From positions 496,001 through 560,000 of the forward strand of contig NZ_CP012882.1 of the NCBI RefSeq assembly GCF_002224265.1: a stretch of DNA of 64,000 nt, written 5' to 3'. The notes below the pieces were generated by a model. It was not told the origin of the DNA. It saw only the letters and a list, made by a program, of their open reading frames with translations, and ran no database searches. The translations under genes were made by a program, and so were the position numbers. This DNA comes from Vibrio vulnificus NBRC 15645 = ATCC 27562. GTDB taxonomy: Bacteria > Pseudomonadota > Gammaproteobacteria > Enterobacterales > Vibrionaceae. Positions 19,719 to 29,082 of this stretch are shown one piece after another (the stretch's first letter is position 1; each line of letters begins with the position of its first letter).

Positions 19719-20948
19719 TTACTGATCTTTAAACTGAGATTTATCTAACTGATGCTTTTTGAGTTTATCATACAGGGTTTTACGTGAGACCTGTAATTCT
19801 TGTTGCACCTCTTTTAAGCGTCCGCCATGTCGTTTTAGCGCGTCAAACAGTAAGGTGTATTCAAAGTAATCCAAACGTTGTGCCATGGTTTGCGCTTGGG
19901 CTTGTTGCAGCTCATCAACATCTGCTGAGAGAAATTGTGGTGATTTGAGTGCGCGTAACTCGGCGAACTGACGTAACTGACGAATGTTTTCCGGCCACGT
20001 TTGTTGCTGTACGGTCTCCAGCTCTTCGGCGGTGATGCGCGGTGGCTGAACTTGGTAGCGGCTACACGCGTTACGCACAAAGTGTTTATACAGGGCGGGA
20101 ATGTCGTTTTTACGCTGGTCGAGCGTGGGCAGGGCAATGCTCTGTATTTTACCGGTGATAGTGCTGGGTAGAGAGAGCGCGGCACAGACGAGCTTGGTGG
20201 TGCCAAGCGGGGTTTCCGTGAGTATTTGCCACTGTTTGGCTTTCAGTACTTCAGCATCGTGAATGAATAGCGTGTCATTGGGGTGCTGAGCGAGCAGTTG
20301 TCTCAGTTTCTGCGGCATCTCCTCACTGCTGAGGTCACTAAAATAGAAGCCAGAAATTGGCACCAACTCGCCTTCATTACGGTTGTGAATATCATAAAAG
20401 AACTGCGCGCACAGCCGTTTACCGGTTCCTTTGTCGCCATAGAGAATCAGTGGTAGGTCGGTTTGCGCACTGATGAGCGCACGCCGTATCTGCACCATGG
20501 CTTGCGAATGACCAATCAGTTTTGAGCCCGCGTGCGTTTGCATGTCGAGCTCTTTTTTCAGCCAAATGTTTTCTTGTAATAACGCCAGCTTGTCTTCGGC
20601 GTTACGAATCGCTTTGAGTAGGCTGTCGGTGGAAAATGGCTTCTCAAGAAAATCGTACGCCCCGCCTTTCATCGCTTCTACCGCGGTTTTCACATCACCA
20701 TAGCCGGTGAGCACGATCACTTGAAAGTGAGGGTTGCGACTGCGCAGCTCTTTCAACAACGCTAAGCCGTTCATGACGGGCATATGGATATCGGTGACCA
20801 CCACGCCCGCTTGCTGGGTATCAATGTGCTTAAGTGCTTCGACGGCATTGGGAAAACTAGTGACCTCAACACCCTCAATCATCAGCGCTTGGCTAACGGA
20901 ATCGCGGATATGGGGTTCGTCATCGATAAAGTAAATTTGGCTGTTCAT
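19719..20948 (-). CDS. NtrC/DctD-like response regulator with degenerate AAA+ domain
   Basis: 409 aa. The receiver domain is intact: phosphoacceptor D53, T81 and K103 (FLEKPF). The central domain (about 140-310) aligns with sigma-54 activators but is altered: Walker A reads GDKGTGKR rather than GExGTGKE, Walker B reads TLFIHDAE, and the GAFTGA loop that contacts sigma-54 is absent. The C-terminal Fis-type helix-turn-helix is good (RHGGRLKEVQQELQVSRKTLYDKL). It overlaps the upstream kinase gene by ATGA. DNA binding without sigma-54 activation is the likely mode, by inference. Confidence 0.8.
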   Translation of the reverse strand: MNSQIYFIDDEPHIRDSVSQALMIEGVEVTSFPNAVEALKHIDTQQAGVVVTDIHMPVMNGLALLKELRSRNPHFQVIVLTGYGDVKTAVEAMKGGAYDFLEKPFSTDSLLKAIRNAEDKLALLQENIWLKKELDMQTHAGSKLIGHSQAMVQIRRALISAQTDLPLILYGDKGTGKRLCAQFFYDIHNRNEGELVPISGFYFSDLSSEEMPQKLRQLLAQHPNDTLFIHDAEVLKAKQWQILTETPLGTTKLVCAALSLPSTITGKIQSIALPTLDQRKNDIPALYKHFVRNACSRYQVQPPRITAEELETVQQQTWPENIRQLRQFAELRALKSPQFLSADVDELQQAQAQTMAQRLDYFEYTLLFDALKRHGGRLKEVQQELQVSRKTLYDKLKKHQLDKSQFKDQ

Positions 20949-22756
20949 ACGAATTCTTGTGTTGACGCATCACTGGACAAAAGGCGTGGCAGTGAAAGGG
21001 TAAAACGCATCCCGTGAGGGGAGTGAAGCTCGGCCTCCAAGCTGCCTTGATAGCTTTCAATAATGCGTTTGGAAATGGTTAAACCAAGCCCAAGACCTTC
21101 TGGCTTGGTGGTAAAAAATGGGTCGAAAAGGTGTGCCAGCTTGGTTGCCTCAATCCCTGGACCGTTGTCGCTGACAATCAACTGGCAAGCGTCTTGCTCA
21201 ATGGCGCATTCAATCATGATTTGACCATCGGCTTGCCCTTCCAAGGCTTGTATCGCGTTGTGGATGAGGTTGATCAGCACTTGCTCAAGCTCGATATGGT
21301 GAATATTGGCGGCGAGCGAAGCTGGAATGGTCGCGACTTTTAACGTTACGCCCGATTTGATCAGTTTATTGCTCAGGATGCGCGTTGCGTTGTGCACGGA
21401 GTCGTGCAAATTCGCGTAATAGTGACGCTCATCCGGGGTCGATTTACGGGTGAATATTTTCAGGCGCGCAATCACTTCGCTGATGGTTTCGTTGAGTTGC
21501 AGCATTTGTTGCAAGTTGTGTTCAACCAACTGATGTTTCTCCATCGACATCAGTTTCAAGCTGTTTTCGGTGTAGGTGCGCAGCGCCGCCAGCGGTTGAT
21601 TGATTTCATGATTAATACTGGCAGAAAGTTCGCCAAGCAGTGCCAACTTCGCCGCTTGAGTCAGTTCTTGCTGGGTTTGTTTGAGCTCTTGCTGCGTCTT
21701 TTCATATTGAATAATGGTTTGTTGCAGACGTTGGTTGCTCTCGCTGAGAACCTCGGTGCGCTGTTTGACTTTGGATTCTAACTGTTTGTTAAGCAGTGCC
21801 AATTGGCGTTTGTTGTTGAGTGTTTGCTGCCAAGCAAAGGCGATCAAACTGAGTAAACTAAATATCAGCACAAAAATCACATCGGCTTGCAGCACGGTTA
21901 TCAAACGTTGTTGATGTGCCGCGAGGGTGACAACGCGAAAACCATTGTCGTTGGTGGCCGATAGATACAGTTGATGCTGTGGCATCATGCGCTGTTGTGC
22001 TTGAGGATTGGCGGGATCGCCCAACTGAACGCTTGGATGCGCCTTAGGCGCTTGACTGCCATATTGCTGGTTTTGCACCATTGCCTCTATGCGTTCGGGG
22101 GCGATCGGTGCCAAGGCGGTGTATCGCCAAGTGGCTTGGTTGCTGAGAAACACCACGTTGTTTTGATCGAGGACCATAATGTCTGCTCGTTCTGGCGCAA
22201 GGCTGTTTTCCAGCTCTTCCAGGCTCACTTTCACCGTGATGACGCCGGCAATCCTGTTCTCCAGCCAAATCGGCGCGGAGTAAAAATAGCCGCGCTTGTT
22301 GGAGCGGATACCTAACGCGACGTAGCGAGCGATGTGACCTTGCATCGCTTCAATGAAGTAGGGGCGGAAGGAAAAATCTTCCCCGACAAAGGTATCGTCT
22401 TGTTGATAGTTACTTGAACCGATGACCACACCTTGTTGATTATGCAGATAGATGGTATCGGCCAATGTTTGCTTCGACCATTCTGCCAGCAGTTGATTTA
22501 ACCCGTTTGACTCAGGTTGGGTGAGGTAGGTGAGTAAACGAGGATCGTGACTGAGCAGGTTGGGAATTTGCTCAAACTTTGCCAGCTCAGAGCTGAGTTG
22601 TTGATTGGCGCGATCGGCATAGTTTTTCAGAATCGACGCCCATTTGTTCTGCTGATAATGCGAAGCGGCAAAATGCGTCACGGTTAAACCGATGCCACCG
22701 AGCAGCAACATAAAGAGGAAAAAGCGATAACCAGACCAACGAGAAACCAGCGACAC
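20945..22756 (-). CDS. DctB-like sensor histidine kinase
   Basis: About 603 aa from the GTG at 22756, which has AAGG 8 bp upstream; a TTG at 22771 extends it by 5 residues. Two membrane segments (about 10-30 and 290-310) enclose a periplasmic double-Cache-like sensor domain. A coiled linker rich in Q follows, then the H box INHEINQPLAALRTYTENSL, the N box LINLIHNAIQAL and G boxes SDNGPGI and GLGLGLTISKRII. DctB-type kinases sense small carboxylates. The ligand here is unknown. It is paired with the downstream regulator by a 4-bp overlap. Confidence 0.85.
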   Translation of the reverse strand: MSLVSRWSGYRFFLFMLLLGGIGLTVTHFAASHYQQNKWASILKNYADRANQQLSSELAKFEQIPNLLSHDPRLLTYLTQPESNGLNQLLAEWSKQTLADTIYLHNQQGVVIGSSNYQQDDTFVGEDFSFRPYFIEAMQGHIARYVALGIRSNKRGYFYSAPIWLENRIAGVITVKVSLEELENSLAPERADIMVLDQNNVVFLSNQATWRYTALAPIAPERIEAMVQNQQYGSQAPKAHPSVQLGDPANPQAQQRMMPQHQLYLSATNDNGFRVVTLAAHQQRLITVLQADVIFVLIFSLLSLIAFAWQQTLNNKRQLALLNKQLESKVKQRTEVLSESNQRLQQTIIQYEKTQQELKQTQQELTQAAKLALLGELSASINHEINQPLAALRTYTENSLKLMSMEKHQLVEHNLQQMLQLNETISEVIARLKIFTRKSTPDERHYYANLHDSVHNATRILSNKLIKSGVTLKVATIPASLAANIHHIELEQVLINLIHNAIQALEGQADGQIMIECAIEQDACQLIVSDNGPGIEATKLAHLFDPFFTTKPEGLGLGLTISKRIIESYQGSLEAELHSPHGMRFTLSLPRLLSSDASTQEFV

Positions 22757-22968
22757 ACAATGCCTTATCAATAAAATAGAGGGATTGGATTACTTTACCA
22801 GTGCAACAAAAAAGATAAACCGAGTGACCACCACAACGCGAATTTGATCTGAGTTTTCTGGTGCTGAGCATTGGAGCGAATCGCGCTTGTAACAACAGGC
22901 GGGCTTCAAGGCTTGAGTTTGAACACATTCGGGCGCACAATCGGCAAAAAATATGTGAAGGAGTGAAG

Positions 22969-23604
22969 ATGGAACTTGCCGATATTCGCCGTGAATACAC
23001 CAAAGGCGGCTTGCGTCGTAAAGATTTAAAAAACGACCCAATTGATCAGTTTAACTTTTGGCTAGAGCAAGCGATCAAGGCGAACTTGAGTGATCCGACG
23101 GCCATGACGGTCGCGACCGTGGACAAAGATGGCATGCCTTTTCAACGTATCGTTTTGCTGAAAAACGTCGATAAAGACGGCTTTGTGTTTTATACCAATT
23201 TGGGCAGCCGCAAGGCGCAGCACTTAGAGCACAACAGCAAGATCAGCCTTCACTTTCCTTGGCACCCGCTTGAGCGTCAAGTGCACATCACGGGTGTGGC
23301 AGAAAAACTGACCGCAATGGAAAACATGAAGTACTTCACTTCTCGCCCGAAAGAGAGCCAATTAGCGGCGATGGCCAGCCGTCAGAGCAGCCGAATTTCC
23401 GCTCGTGGCGTTCTCGAAGGTAAGTTTCTTGAGCTAAAACAAAAGTTTGCCAACGGTGAAATTCCGGTGCCGAGTTTCTGGGGCGGATTCCGCGTGAGGC
23501 CACAAAGCATTGAGTTTTGGCAAGGGGGCGAGCATCGCCTGCACGACCGTTTCCTTTACAGCCAAGAACAAGGCGAGTGGCATATCGATCGTCTCGCGCC
23601 TTAA
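22969..23604 (+). CDS. pdxH: Pyridoxamine 5'-phosphate oxidase
   Basis: 211 aa from the ATG at 22969, preceded by AAGGAG. It is an FMN enzyme that oxidises pyridoxine- and pyridoxamine-5'-phosphate to pyridoxal phosphate. Family blocks are present: [83 protein letters not shown] and the C-terminal RLAP. It is a single gene, divergent from the kinase. Confidence 0.97.
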   Translation: MELADIRREYTKGGLRRKDLKNDPIDQFNFWLEQAIKANLSDPTAMTVATVDKDGMPFQRIVLLKNVDKDGFVFYTNLGSRKAQHLEHNSKISLHFPWHPLERQVHITGVAEKLTAMENMKYFTSRPKESQLAAMASRQSSRISARGVLEGKFLELKQKFANGEIPVPSFWGGFRVRPQSIEFWQGGEHRLHDRFLYSQEQGEWHIDRLAP

Positions 23605-23646
23605 GCGCTATTTGCACGTTAAGCTTGCACGGTTAGCGCCATTATC

Positions 23647-23674
23647 ATGGCGATCATTGGCTTAAATGATCGCC
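23647..23674. terminator. Hairpin between convergent pdxH and PAS-LuxR genes
   Basis: ATGGCGATCATT and its complement AATGATCGCCAT form a long stem with a short loop. It overlaps the last codons of the minus-strand gene and has no clear T-run, so it is a weak terminator candidate. Confidence 0.4.
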
Positions 23675-24382
23675 ATTAAGTACCACAGAGAGCTGGGTGT
23701 TGAGTAAGCTTTCTGGGATCAAAGATCCAAAGCCTGCTTCTAATGCCTTATCAATCAATTCGTTTTTGCTGTTTGCCGCGAACTTGGTGCGCAGCCTCGC
23801 CACGTGACCTTCAACGGTTTTAATTGAAATCCCCATAATGTTGGCGATGTACTGCGGCTTGCGTCCGTACAGTAGCAAAAACAGCGTTTCTTGTTCCCGA
23901 GCGGTCAAATCACTGATCGACAAGCTGGCATCATTAAAGCGAAAACGAGGCAGGTTGCCATCGGTAATCCCGGTTGCGCGACAGATCCAATACCCCACTT
24001 CTAACACTGCGGTGTCGGTGAGCTCTTGACCATAAAAAATCGTCCCTTGCACTTCGCCGCTGTCGTTGTACCAAGGGGATTTGGTAAAAATATGCGCGTG
24101 CCAGCGGCCATCTGGGTAGGGGTGAATATCGAGAATTTTCAGTGTTCGTTCGCTTTCCATCACATATTGATCTTGGCGCTGGAACTCAGCTGCGCATTCT
24201 ACCGTCGGGCTCGGCATATCGAAGTCGGTGAGGCCAATACAATCTTCAGGGCGACGATGGCCAACCAGCCAAGCGTAATCTTGGTTAGCGTAACGAAAAA
24301 CCGAGTGGCGATCTTTACAGCCCCAACAGCCGGGAAGTTGGTTAAAAAGGGAAAATTCGATATTGCTCAGACAATTAGACAC
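23654..24382 (-). CDS. PAS-domain LuxR-family transcriptional regulator
   Basis: About 242 aa from the GTG at 24382, which has AGGTGAG 7 bp upstream; a GTG at 24394 is the alternative. The N-terminal half is PAS-like (FRYANQDYAWLVGHRRPEDCIGLTDFDMP, YPDGRWHAHIFTKSPWYNDSGEVQGTIFYGQELT). A CWGC motif lies near residue 20. The C-terminal LuxR-type helix-turn-helix reads LTAREQETLFLLLYGRKPQYIANIMGISIKTVEGHVARLRTKF. No acyl-homoserine-lactone domain is seen. The signal and targets are unknown. Confidence 0.8.
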   Translation of the reverse strand: MSNCLSNIEFSLFNQLPGCWGCKDRHSVFRYANQDYAWLVGHRRPEDCIGLTDFDMPSPTVECAAEFQRQDQYVMESERTLKILDIHPYPDGRWHAHIFTKSPWYNDSGEVQGTIFYGQELTDTAVLEVGYWICRATGITDGNLPRFRFNDASLSISDLTAREQETLFLLLYGRKPQYIANIMGISIKTVEGHVARLRTKFAANSKNELIDKALEAGFGSLIPESLLNTQLSVVLNGDHLSQ

Positions 24383-24531
24383 AGTACAACTCACCTATAC
24401 AGCACAGTGGTAACGTGTAAATATGCATTTAATTGGTGTGCAATTCTTTGTTTTTAGCCAAGTTATCCCTCGAAAAGCGTCGTTTTTTGTGGAATTTATC
24501 AATATTGGTGAAAAAAAATGGAATCGCAGAC

Positions 24532-24561
24532 AAAAAAAGGCCAGCCTGAAGAGGGGCTGGC
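24532..24561 (-). terminator. Orphan minus-strand terminator
   Basis: On the minus strand GCCAGCC and GGCTGGC pair around an 8-nt loop and are followed by CTTTTTTT. No minus-strand protein gene lies to its right, so it must end an unannotated transcript, possibly a small RNA, or be a stray site. Confidence 0.6.
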
Positions 24562-24937
24562 AACACAAGATATCAATCTTGTCGACGTGTAGAAGAGGTT
24601 CTAAATCACATAGCGAGGGTCTTGCTACGCCAATTTAGAGGTATCACAAGATACCAAGAGACAGCGACGTATGCTTGTCACGATCTCTCGCAAACACTGT
24701 ATGCAAAATTGTTATGTAGCAAAAGGAGGGAAAACCCTCTATTCATCAATGAGATGGATTGCCTCTGTATGATTTGGTCCGTGGAACGATGACCGTAGAA
24801 CGTCACTACATGATCATCGTTCCGGAACAATGATCAAAGGGAGCGCCATAAAGATCTTTGCACCTCTTCTCGGTTTGACTTGCATGCGGGTTGAGGTGAG
24901 GTATCATTCTTCTGTCCTTGTTCTACTCTGCATCCCT
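24562..24937. other. Structured intergenic region upstream of the proline regulator; possible sRNA
   Basis: About 375 bp without a convincing protein gene. It holds a small inverted repeat (GGTATC and GATACC, 24640-24655). A large hairpin lies at 24783-24823: GGAACGATGA pairs with TCATCGTTCC, with an inner GTAG/CTAC pairing. The minus-strand terminator at 24532 closes the left side. Possible contents are a minus-strand small RNA and the control region of the AraC gene. Confidence 0.4.
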
Positions 24938-25756
24938 ATGAACGAAAGCACTAAGCCTCAACCTGAGATCATCGCCAATATCAAGCTGCCCAAGCCGGCA
25001 GAGCTGGTGACGTTACCTTCTTACATGGATTGCCATGATCATCTTTACACGCAAATTGTGATTGGTTTGAAGGGGCAGGCGGAGTTTGAAGTGCGAGGGC
25101 AGGGTAATCTTGTTGGACCGGGTCAAGGCTGCATTGTCACGGCTTGCTCTGATCACGCGTTTGGTGGCGTGATTGGCCAGTCGGATATCTTAGTGCTAAA
25201 TATGCCTGTACCCAATGATGATGATCCGCTGCTGCTGCAAAAAATCAATCAAATTGAAAAATCTCACCTTTATTTTCAATTGGATGCGCAAATTCAGAAG
25301 TTGATCCAGATGTTGGTGCATGAAATGCAGTCCAACCCCGAGGATCTTTTATTGAGCCGGGCTTGCAACGATACCGTGATGGCGTTGATGCAACGTCATA
25401 TGTCGGCGTTTGAGACGCCAAGAAAAGAGTCGCGTTTTGATCTCGATGCGATTGATCGCTATATCGAAACCCATCTGAGCCACAAGATCAGCGTGGCGCA
25501 GCTTGCTGGCAGTGTTTTCCTTGGGGAAAGCCAGTTCCACAGCCTCTTCAAAGAGCAAATGGGCATTACGCCGCATCAATACCTGCTCGGTAAGCGCATC
25601 GATATGGCCAAAGATCTGATTGAAAAAGGCACATTAAGCTTGGGGCAAATTGCCGAGCTGACCGGTTTTTCCGGCCAAAGTACCTTTACCCACTCCTTTA
25701 CTCGCTTACAGGGCGTTTCACCTTCTCAATACAAAAAGCAATTTGGCGTTAAATAA
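24938..25756 (+). CDS. putR: AraC-family regulator of proline catabolism, PutR-like
   Basis: 272 aa from the ATG at 24938; the open frame continues upstream but the composition changes there. It has an N-terminal cupin-like sensing domain (HDHLYTQIVIGLKGQAEFEVRG), then a C-terminal AraC pair of helix-turn-helix motifs (ISVAQLAGSVFLGESQFHSLFKEQMG and LGQIAELTGFSGQSTFTHSFTR). It sits immediately before putA on the same strand. In V. vulnificus an activator called PutR works with CRP at putAP, and this gene is in the position expected for it. That identity is from memory and context. Confidence 0.75.
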   Translation: MNESTKPQPEIIANIKLPKPAELVTLPSYMDCHDHLYTQIVIGLKGQAEFEVRGQGNLVGPGQGCIVTACSDHAFGGVIGQSDILVLNMPVPNDDDPLLLQKINQIEKSHLYFQLDAQIQKLIQMLVHEMQSNPEDLLLSRACNDTVMALMQRHMSAFETPRKESRFDLDAIDRYIETHLSHKISVAQLAGSVFLGESQFHSLFKEQMGITPHQYLLGKRIDMAKDLIEKGTLSLGQIAELTGFSGQSTFTHSFTRLQGVSPSQYKKQFGVK

Positions 25757-25939
25757 GTTGCTTTTTACGACACAATATTTTGCTTAAATTCGTGTGATCA
25801 TGTAGTTGTTTTGTTAAAAAAGCGAGTTTTTAGCAAAAAGCTCGGAGTTTTTGACAAGTAATCCTCTCAGGCTCAAAATACACTGCCAGCCATTGTGTAG
25901 CCCCGAAGCGGTTTTCGGGGATGAGATTGAGGAAAACGC
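25757..25939 (+). promoter_or_regulatory. putA promoter region
   Basis: A 183-bp AT-rich spacer before putA. TGTGATCATGTAGTTG at 25793-25808 has one good CRP half-site (TGTGA) and a poor second half. CRP and PutR are reported to act on putAP in V. vulnificus. The exact site here is not certain. No terminator was seen after putR. Confidence 0.4.
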
Positions 25940-28900
25940 ATGTTTACAGCAACAGATGTGTTAAAGCCGGAGTTTGTCGCGCAGCCGCTCGATAAGCTAT
26001 GGGCATTGATCTCCCCATTGTATATGGTGGACGAATCTCAATGGCTGGAGCAGCTCCTGCCACTGGCAACCCCTTCAGCGGAAGAAAAGCAAGCGATCGC
26101 CAGCCGAACGACTCAGCTAATTGAAGCGATTCGCGCCGACAAGAAGTCGATTCAACTGATCGATGCACTGTTGTTGGAATACAGCCTAGACACGCACGAA
26201 GGCATTTTGCTGATGTGTTTGGCAGAAGCACTGATGCGTATTCCGGATGCGGCCACGGCAGACGCTCTGATCAAAGATAAAATGAGCGTGGCAGATTGGA
26301 AATCGCATCTTAAGAACTCAGAATCTGTGTTTGTTAACGCCTCGACTTGGGGCTTGATGTTAACAGGCAAAGTGATTGGGTTAGCAGACGAAGAGACACA
26401 AAGCGCAAACCAAGCGCTTAATCGCTTAGTGAACAAGCTTTCTGAGCCAGTGATCCGCAAAGCCATGTATCAGGCAATGAAGATCATGGGTCATCAGTTC
26501 GTTCGTGGTCGCACCATCGAAGAGGCGCAGAAAAATGGCCGCCCGATGCGCGATAAAGGTTTCACTTACTCTTTTGACATGCTGGGTGAAGCGGCGCTGA
26601 CCACAGCGGACGCCAATAAATACTTCAAAGATTATTTGATGGCGATTGAAGCGGTGGGTCGTGAAACTTATGGTAACGACACCAGCCCCGCGCCGTCGGT
26701 ATCGATCAAGCTCTCTGCCTTGCATCCTCGCTATGAAGTGGCCAATGAGCACCGAGTGATGAGCGAGCTGTTTGACACCTTAGCACAACTGCTTAAACGC
26801 GCCGTCGAGCTAGACGTTGCGATCACCATCGATGCGGAAGAAGCCGACCGTCTAGAGCTCTCTCTCAAACTGTTTGAAAAACTCTACCGCAGTGAAACGG
26901 TAAAAGGTTGGGGTAAGTTTGGTCTGGTGGTGCAAGCGTATTCCAAACGTGCTCTGCCGGTGTTGGTGTGGCTCAACGCTCTTGCTAAAGAGCAAGGGGA
27001 TTTGATCCCACTGCGTTTGGTGAAAGGCGCGTATTGGGACAGCGAAGTGAAGTGGTCTCAGCAGCGCGGTTACGATAACTACCCTGTTTACACTCGCAAA
27101 GAAGCCACTGATGTGGCGTACTTAGCGTGTGCTCGATTCCTGTTAAGCGATGAAGTGCGCGGCAACATCTTCCCGCAATTTGCTAGCCATAACGCGCAAA
27201 CCGTTTCCTCGATTGCCACCATGGCGACTCACAGTGACTACGAATTCCAACGTCTTCATGGCATGGGTGATTCACTTTATAACCATGTGATGGAGCAGTA
27301 TCGTCAGCCAGTGCGCATTTACGCGCCTGTGGGCAGCCACAAAGATTTGCTGCCATACCTTGTACGTCGTCTGCTGGAAAACGGTGCCAACAGCTCGTTT
27401 GTCCACCGTTTGGTCGATGCGCGCTGCCCAGTGGCAGAGCTCACCAAACACCCAGTAGAAGCGCTGACCTCATTTGAAACCCTGAACAATACCAAGATCC
27501 CATTGCCAGCGGCGATTTTCCCTGAGCGTAAAAACTCCTATGGCGTTAACGTGGATATCGAAAGCGAAGCTAAGCCGTTTGAAGCTCAGGTCGAGTCCTT
27601 CTTGGGCAAACAGTGGTTAGCAGGCCCAATCATCAACGGCGCATCACTGGCCGAAAGCATGATCAAGGACGATCAAGCGGAAAGTGTCACAGCGCCGTAT
27701 GATCGTCGTATCCAAGTGGGGCAAATTGCGTTTTCCAACCTTGATCATGTTTCCCAAGCGATCGACATCGCACAAGCGGCTTTTGCCGATTGGAATCGCA
27801 CACCGTTGGTGGAGAAAGCGCGTTGCCTAGACAACCTCGCTGACTTGATGGAAGCCAACTTGGCTGAGTTGGTGGCGCTTTGTCACCAAGAAGCGGGCAA
27901 GACACTGCATGACAGTATTGATGAAGTGCGTGAAGCGGTCGATTTCTGTCGTTACTACGCTAAACAAGCGCAAAATCTGCAACCTTTTGAACTAGAAGGT
28001 TTTGATGGCGTGAAACGCATTGCTAGCCGTGAAGGTTTGGGGGTATTCGTCTGCATTAGCCCGTGGAACTTCCCACTGGCGATTTTCCTTGGTCAAGTGA
28101 CCGCAGCGCTCGTGGCGGGCAACACTGTCGTAGCGAAACCGGCAGAACAAACCAGTTTGATCGCGGTGCGTGCGGTAGAGCTCATGCTACAAGCAGGTTT
28201 CCCAGCAGGCGTTGTTCAACTGATTCCTGGTCGTGGTGCGGATATTGGCTCGGCGCTCACCTCTCACCCTGCAATTGCGGGTGTGGCGTTTACGGGCTCC
28301 ACCGCCACGGCGCAACGCATCAACGTGACCTTGGCACAACGTGAAGCCAAACCGGTGCCGTTTATCGCCGAAACCGGTGGTCAAAATGCGATGATCGTTG
28401 ATAGTACTGCGCTGCCAGAGCAGGTGGTGCGTGATGTGATTCGCTCTGCCTTTGCTTCTGCAGGTCAACGCTGTTCGGCATTGCGCGTGCTGTTCGTTCA
28501 GCAAGACATTGCCGACCGAGTGATTGGCTTGATCCAAGGGGCGATGAATGAACTGAGTGTGGGCGTGCCGCATCTACACAAAACCGATGTGGGGCCAGTG
28601 ATTGACGCACGCGCGAAAGAAAAGCTGCTGCAGCATATCGAGCAGATGAACCAAACTCAGAAGCCGATTGCGCAACTGACACTGGCGGACGATTGTCAGC
28701 ATGGTGATTTTGTCGCACCAACGGCGTTTGAAATCTCAGGCATCGACGTACTTAAAGAAGAGCAGTTTGGCCCGATCCTGCACATTGTGCGTTTCAAAGC
28801 GTCTGAACTGACTCGCGTAGTGGAACAAATCAACCGCACAGGCTTTGGTTTGACCATGGGCATTCACAGCCGTAACGAAACTACCTATCGCTGGATCGAA

Positions 28901-29071
28901 AAACACGCGCGAGTGGGTAACTGCTACATCAACCGTGACCAAGTGGGTGCAGTGGTTGGCGTGCAGCCATTCGGTGGTCAGGGCTTATCGGGGACTGGGC
29001 CAAAAGCAGGTGGTCCACACTACTTGTACCGCTTTACCCAAGTGCAATTTAACCAGACTGAGAACGCATAA
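25940..29071 (+). CDS. putA: Bifunctional proline dehydrogenase / L-glutamate gamma-semialdehyde dehydrogenase
   Basis: 1043 aa. It oxidises proline to pyrroline-5-carboxylate (FAD), then to glutamate (NAD). No N-terminal ribbon-helix-helix is present, so unlike E. coli PutA it should not repress its own operon. The PRODH barrel spans roughly 190-480 (DAEEADRLELSLKLFEKL near 297, RLVKGAYWDSEVKWSQ). The aldehyde dehydrogenase half follows, with FVCISPWNFPLAIF, ETGGQNAMIVDST and catalytic C845 in SAGQRCSALR. It ends at YRFTQVQFNQTENA, before the extra C-terminal domain found in long PutA proteins. That domain appears as the next gene. Confidence 0.96.
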   Translation: MFTATDVLKPEFVAQPLDKLWALISPLYMVDESQWLEQLLPLATPSAEEKQAIASRTTQLIEAIRADKKSIQLIDALLLEYSLDTHEGILLMCLAEALMRIPDAATADALIKDKMSVADWKSHLKNSESVFVNASTWGLMLTGKVIGLADEETQSANQALNRLVNKLSEPVIRKAMYQAMKIMGHQFVRGRTIEEAQKNGRPMRDKGFTYSFDMLGEAALTTADANKYFKDYLMAIEAVGRETYGNDTSPAPSVSIKLSALHPRYEVANEHRVMSELFDTLAQLLKRAVELDVAITIDAEEADRLELSLKLFEKLYRSETVKGWGKFGLVVQAYSKRALPVLVWLNALAKEQGDLIPLRLVKGAYWDSEVKWSQQRGYDNYPVYTRKEATDVAYLACARFLLSDEVRGNIFPQFASHNAQTVSSIATMATHSDYEFQRLHGMGDSLYNHVMEQYRQPVRIYAPVGSHKDLLPYLVRRLLENGANSSFVHRLVDARCPVAELTKHPVEALTSFETLNNTKIPLPAAIFPERKNSYGVNVDIESEAKPFEAQVESFLGKQWLAGPIINGASLAESMIKDDQAESVTAPYDRRIQVGQIAFSNLDHVSQAIDIAQAAFADWNRTPLVEKARCLDNLADLMEANLAELVALCHQEAGKTLHDSIDEVREAVDFCRYYAKQAQNLQPFELEGFDGVKRIASREGLGVFVCISPWNFPLAIFLGQVTAALVAGNTVVAKPAEQTSLIAVRAVELMLQAGFPAGVVQLIPGRGADIGSALTSHPAIAGVAFTGSTATAQRINVTLAQREAKPVPFIAETGGQNAMIVDSTALPEQVVRDVIRSAFASAGQRCSALRVLFVQQDIADRVIGLIQGAMNELSVGVPHLHKTDVGPVIDARAKEKLLQHIEQMNQTQKPIAQLTLADDCQHGDFVAPTAFEISGIDVLKEEQFGPILHIVRFKASELTRVVEQINRTGFGLTMGIHSRNETTYRWIEKHARVGNCYINRDQVGAVVGVQPFGGQGLSGTGPKAGGPHYLYRFTQVQFNQTENA

Positions 29072-29082
29072 GGAGCAACATC

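Noticed and set aside
19719..20948. Functional sigma-54 activator (DctD) call
   Set aside because: The GAFTGA loop and canonical Walker motifs are absent, so only DctD-like is justified.
22861..22968. N-terminal extension of PdxH
   Set aside because: AAGGAG and the family N-terminus both place the start at 22969.
24423..24638. Plus-strand 71-codon frame between the PAS-LuxR and PutR-like genes
   Set aside because: It runs through the terminator hairpin, lacks a ribosome site and has intergenic-type composition.
24532..24830. Qrr-type quorum-sensing small RNA
   Set aside because: The terminator resembles those of small RNAs, but the conserved Qrr core and a -24/-12 sigma-54 promoter were not found.
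28063..28721. Overlapping frames inside putA
   Set aside because: Shadows of the ALDH domain in other frames, with Arg/Ser-rich low-similarity sequence.
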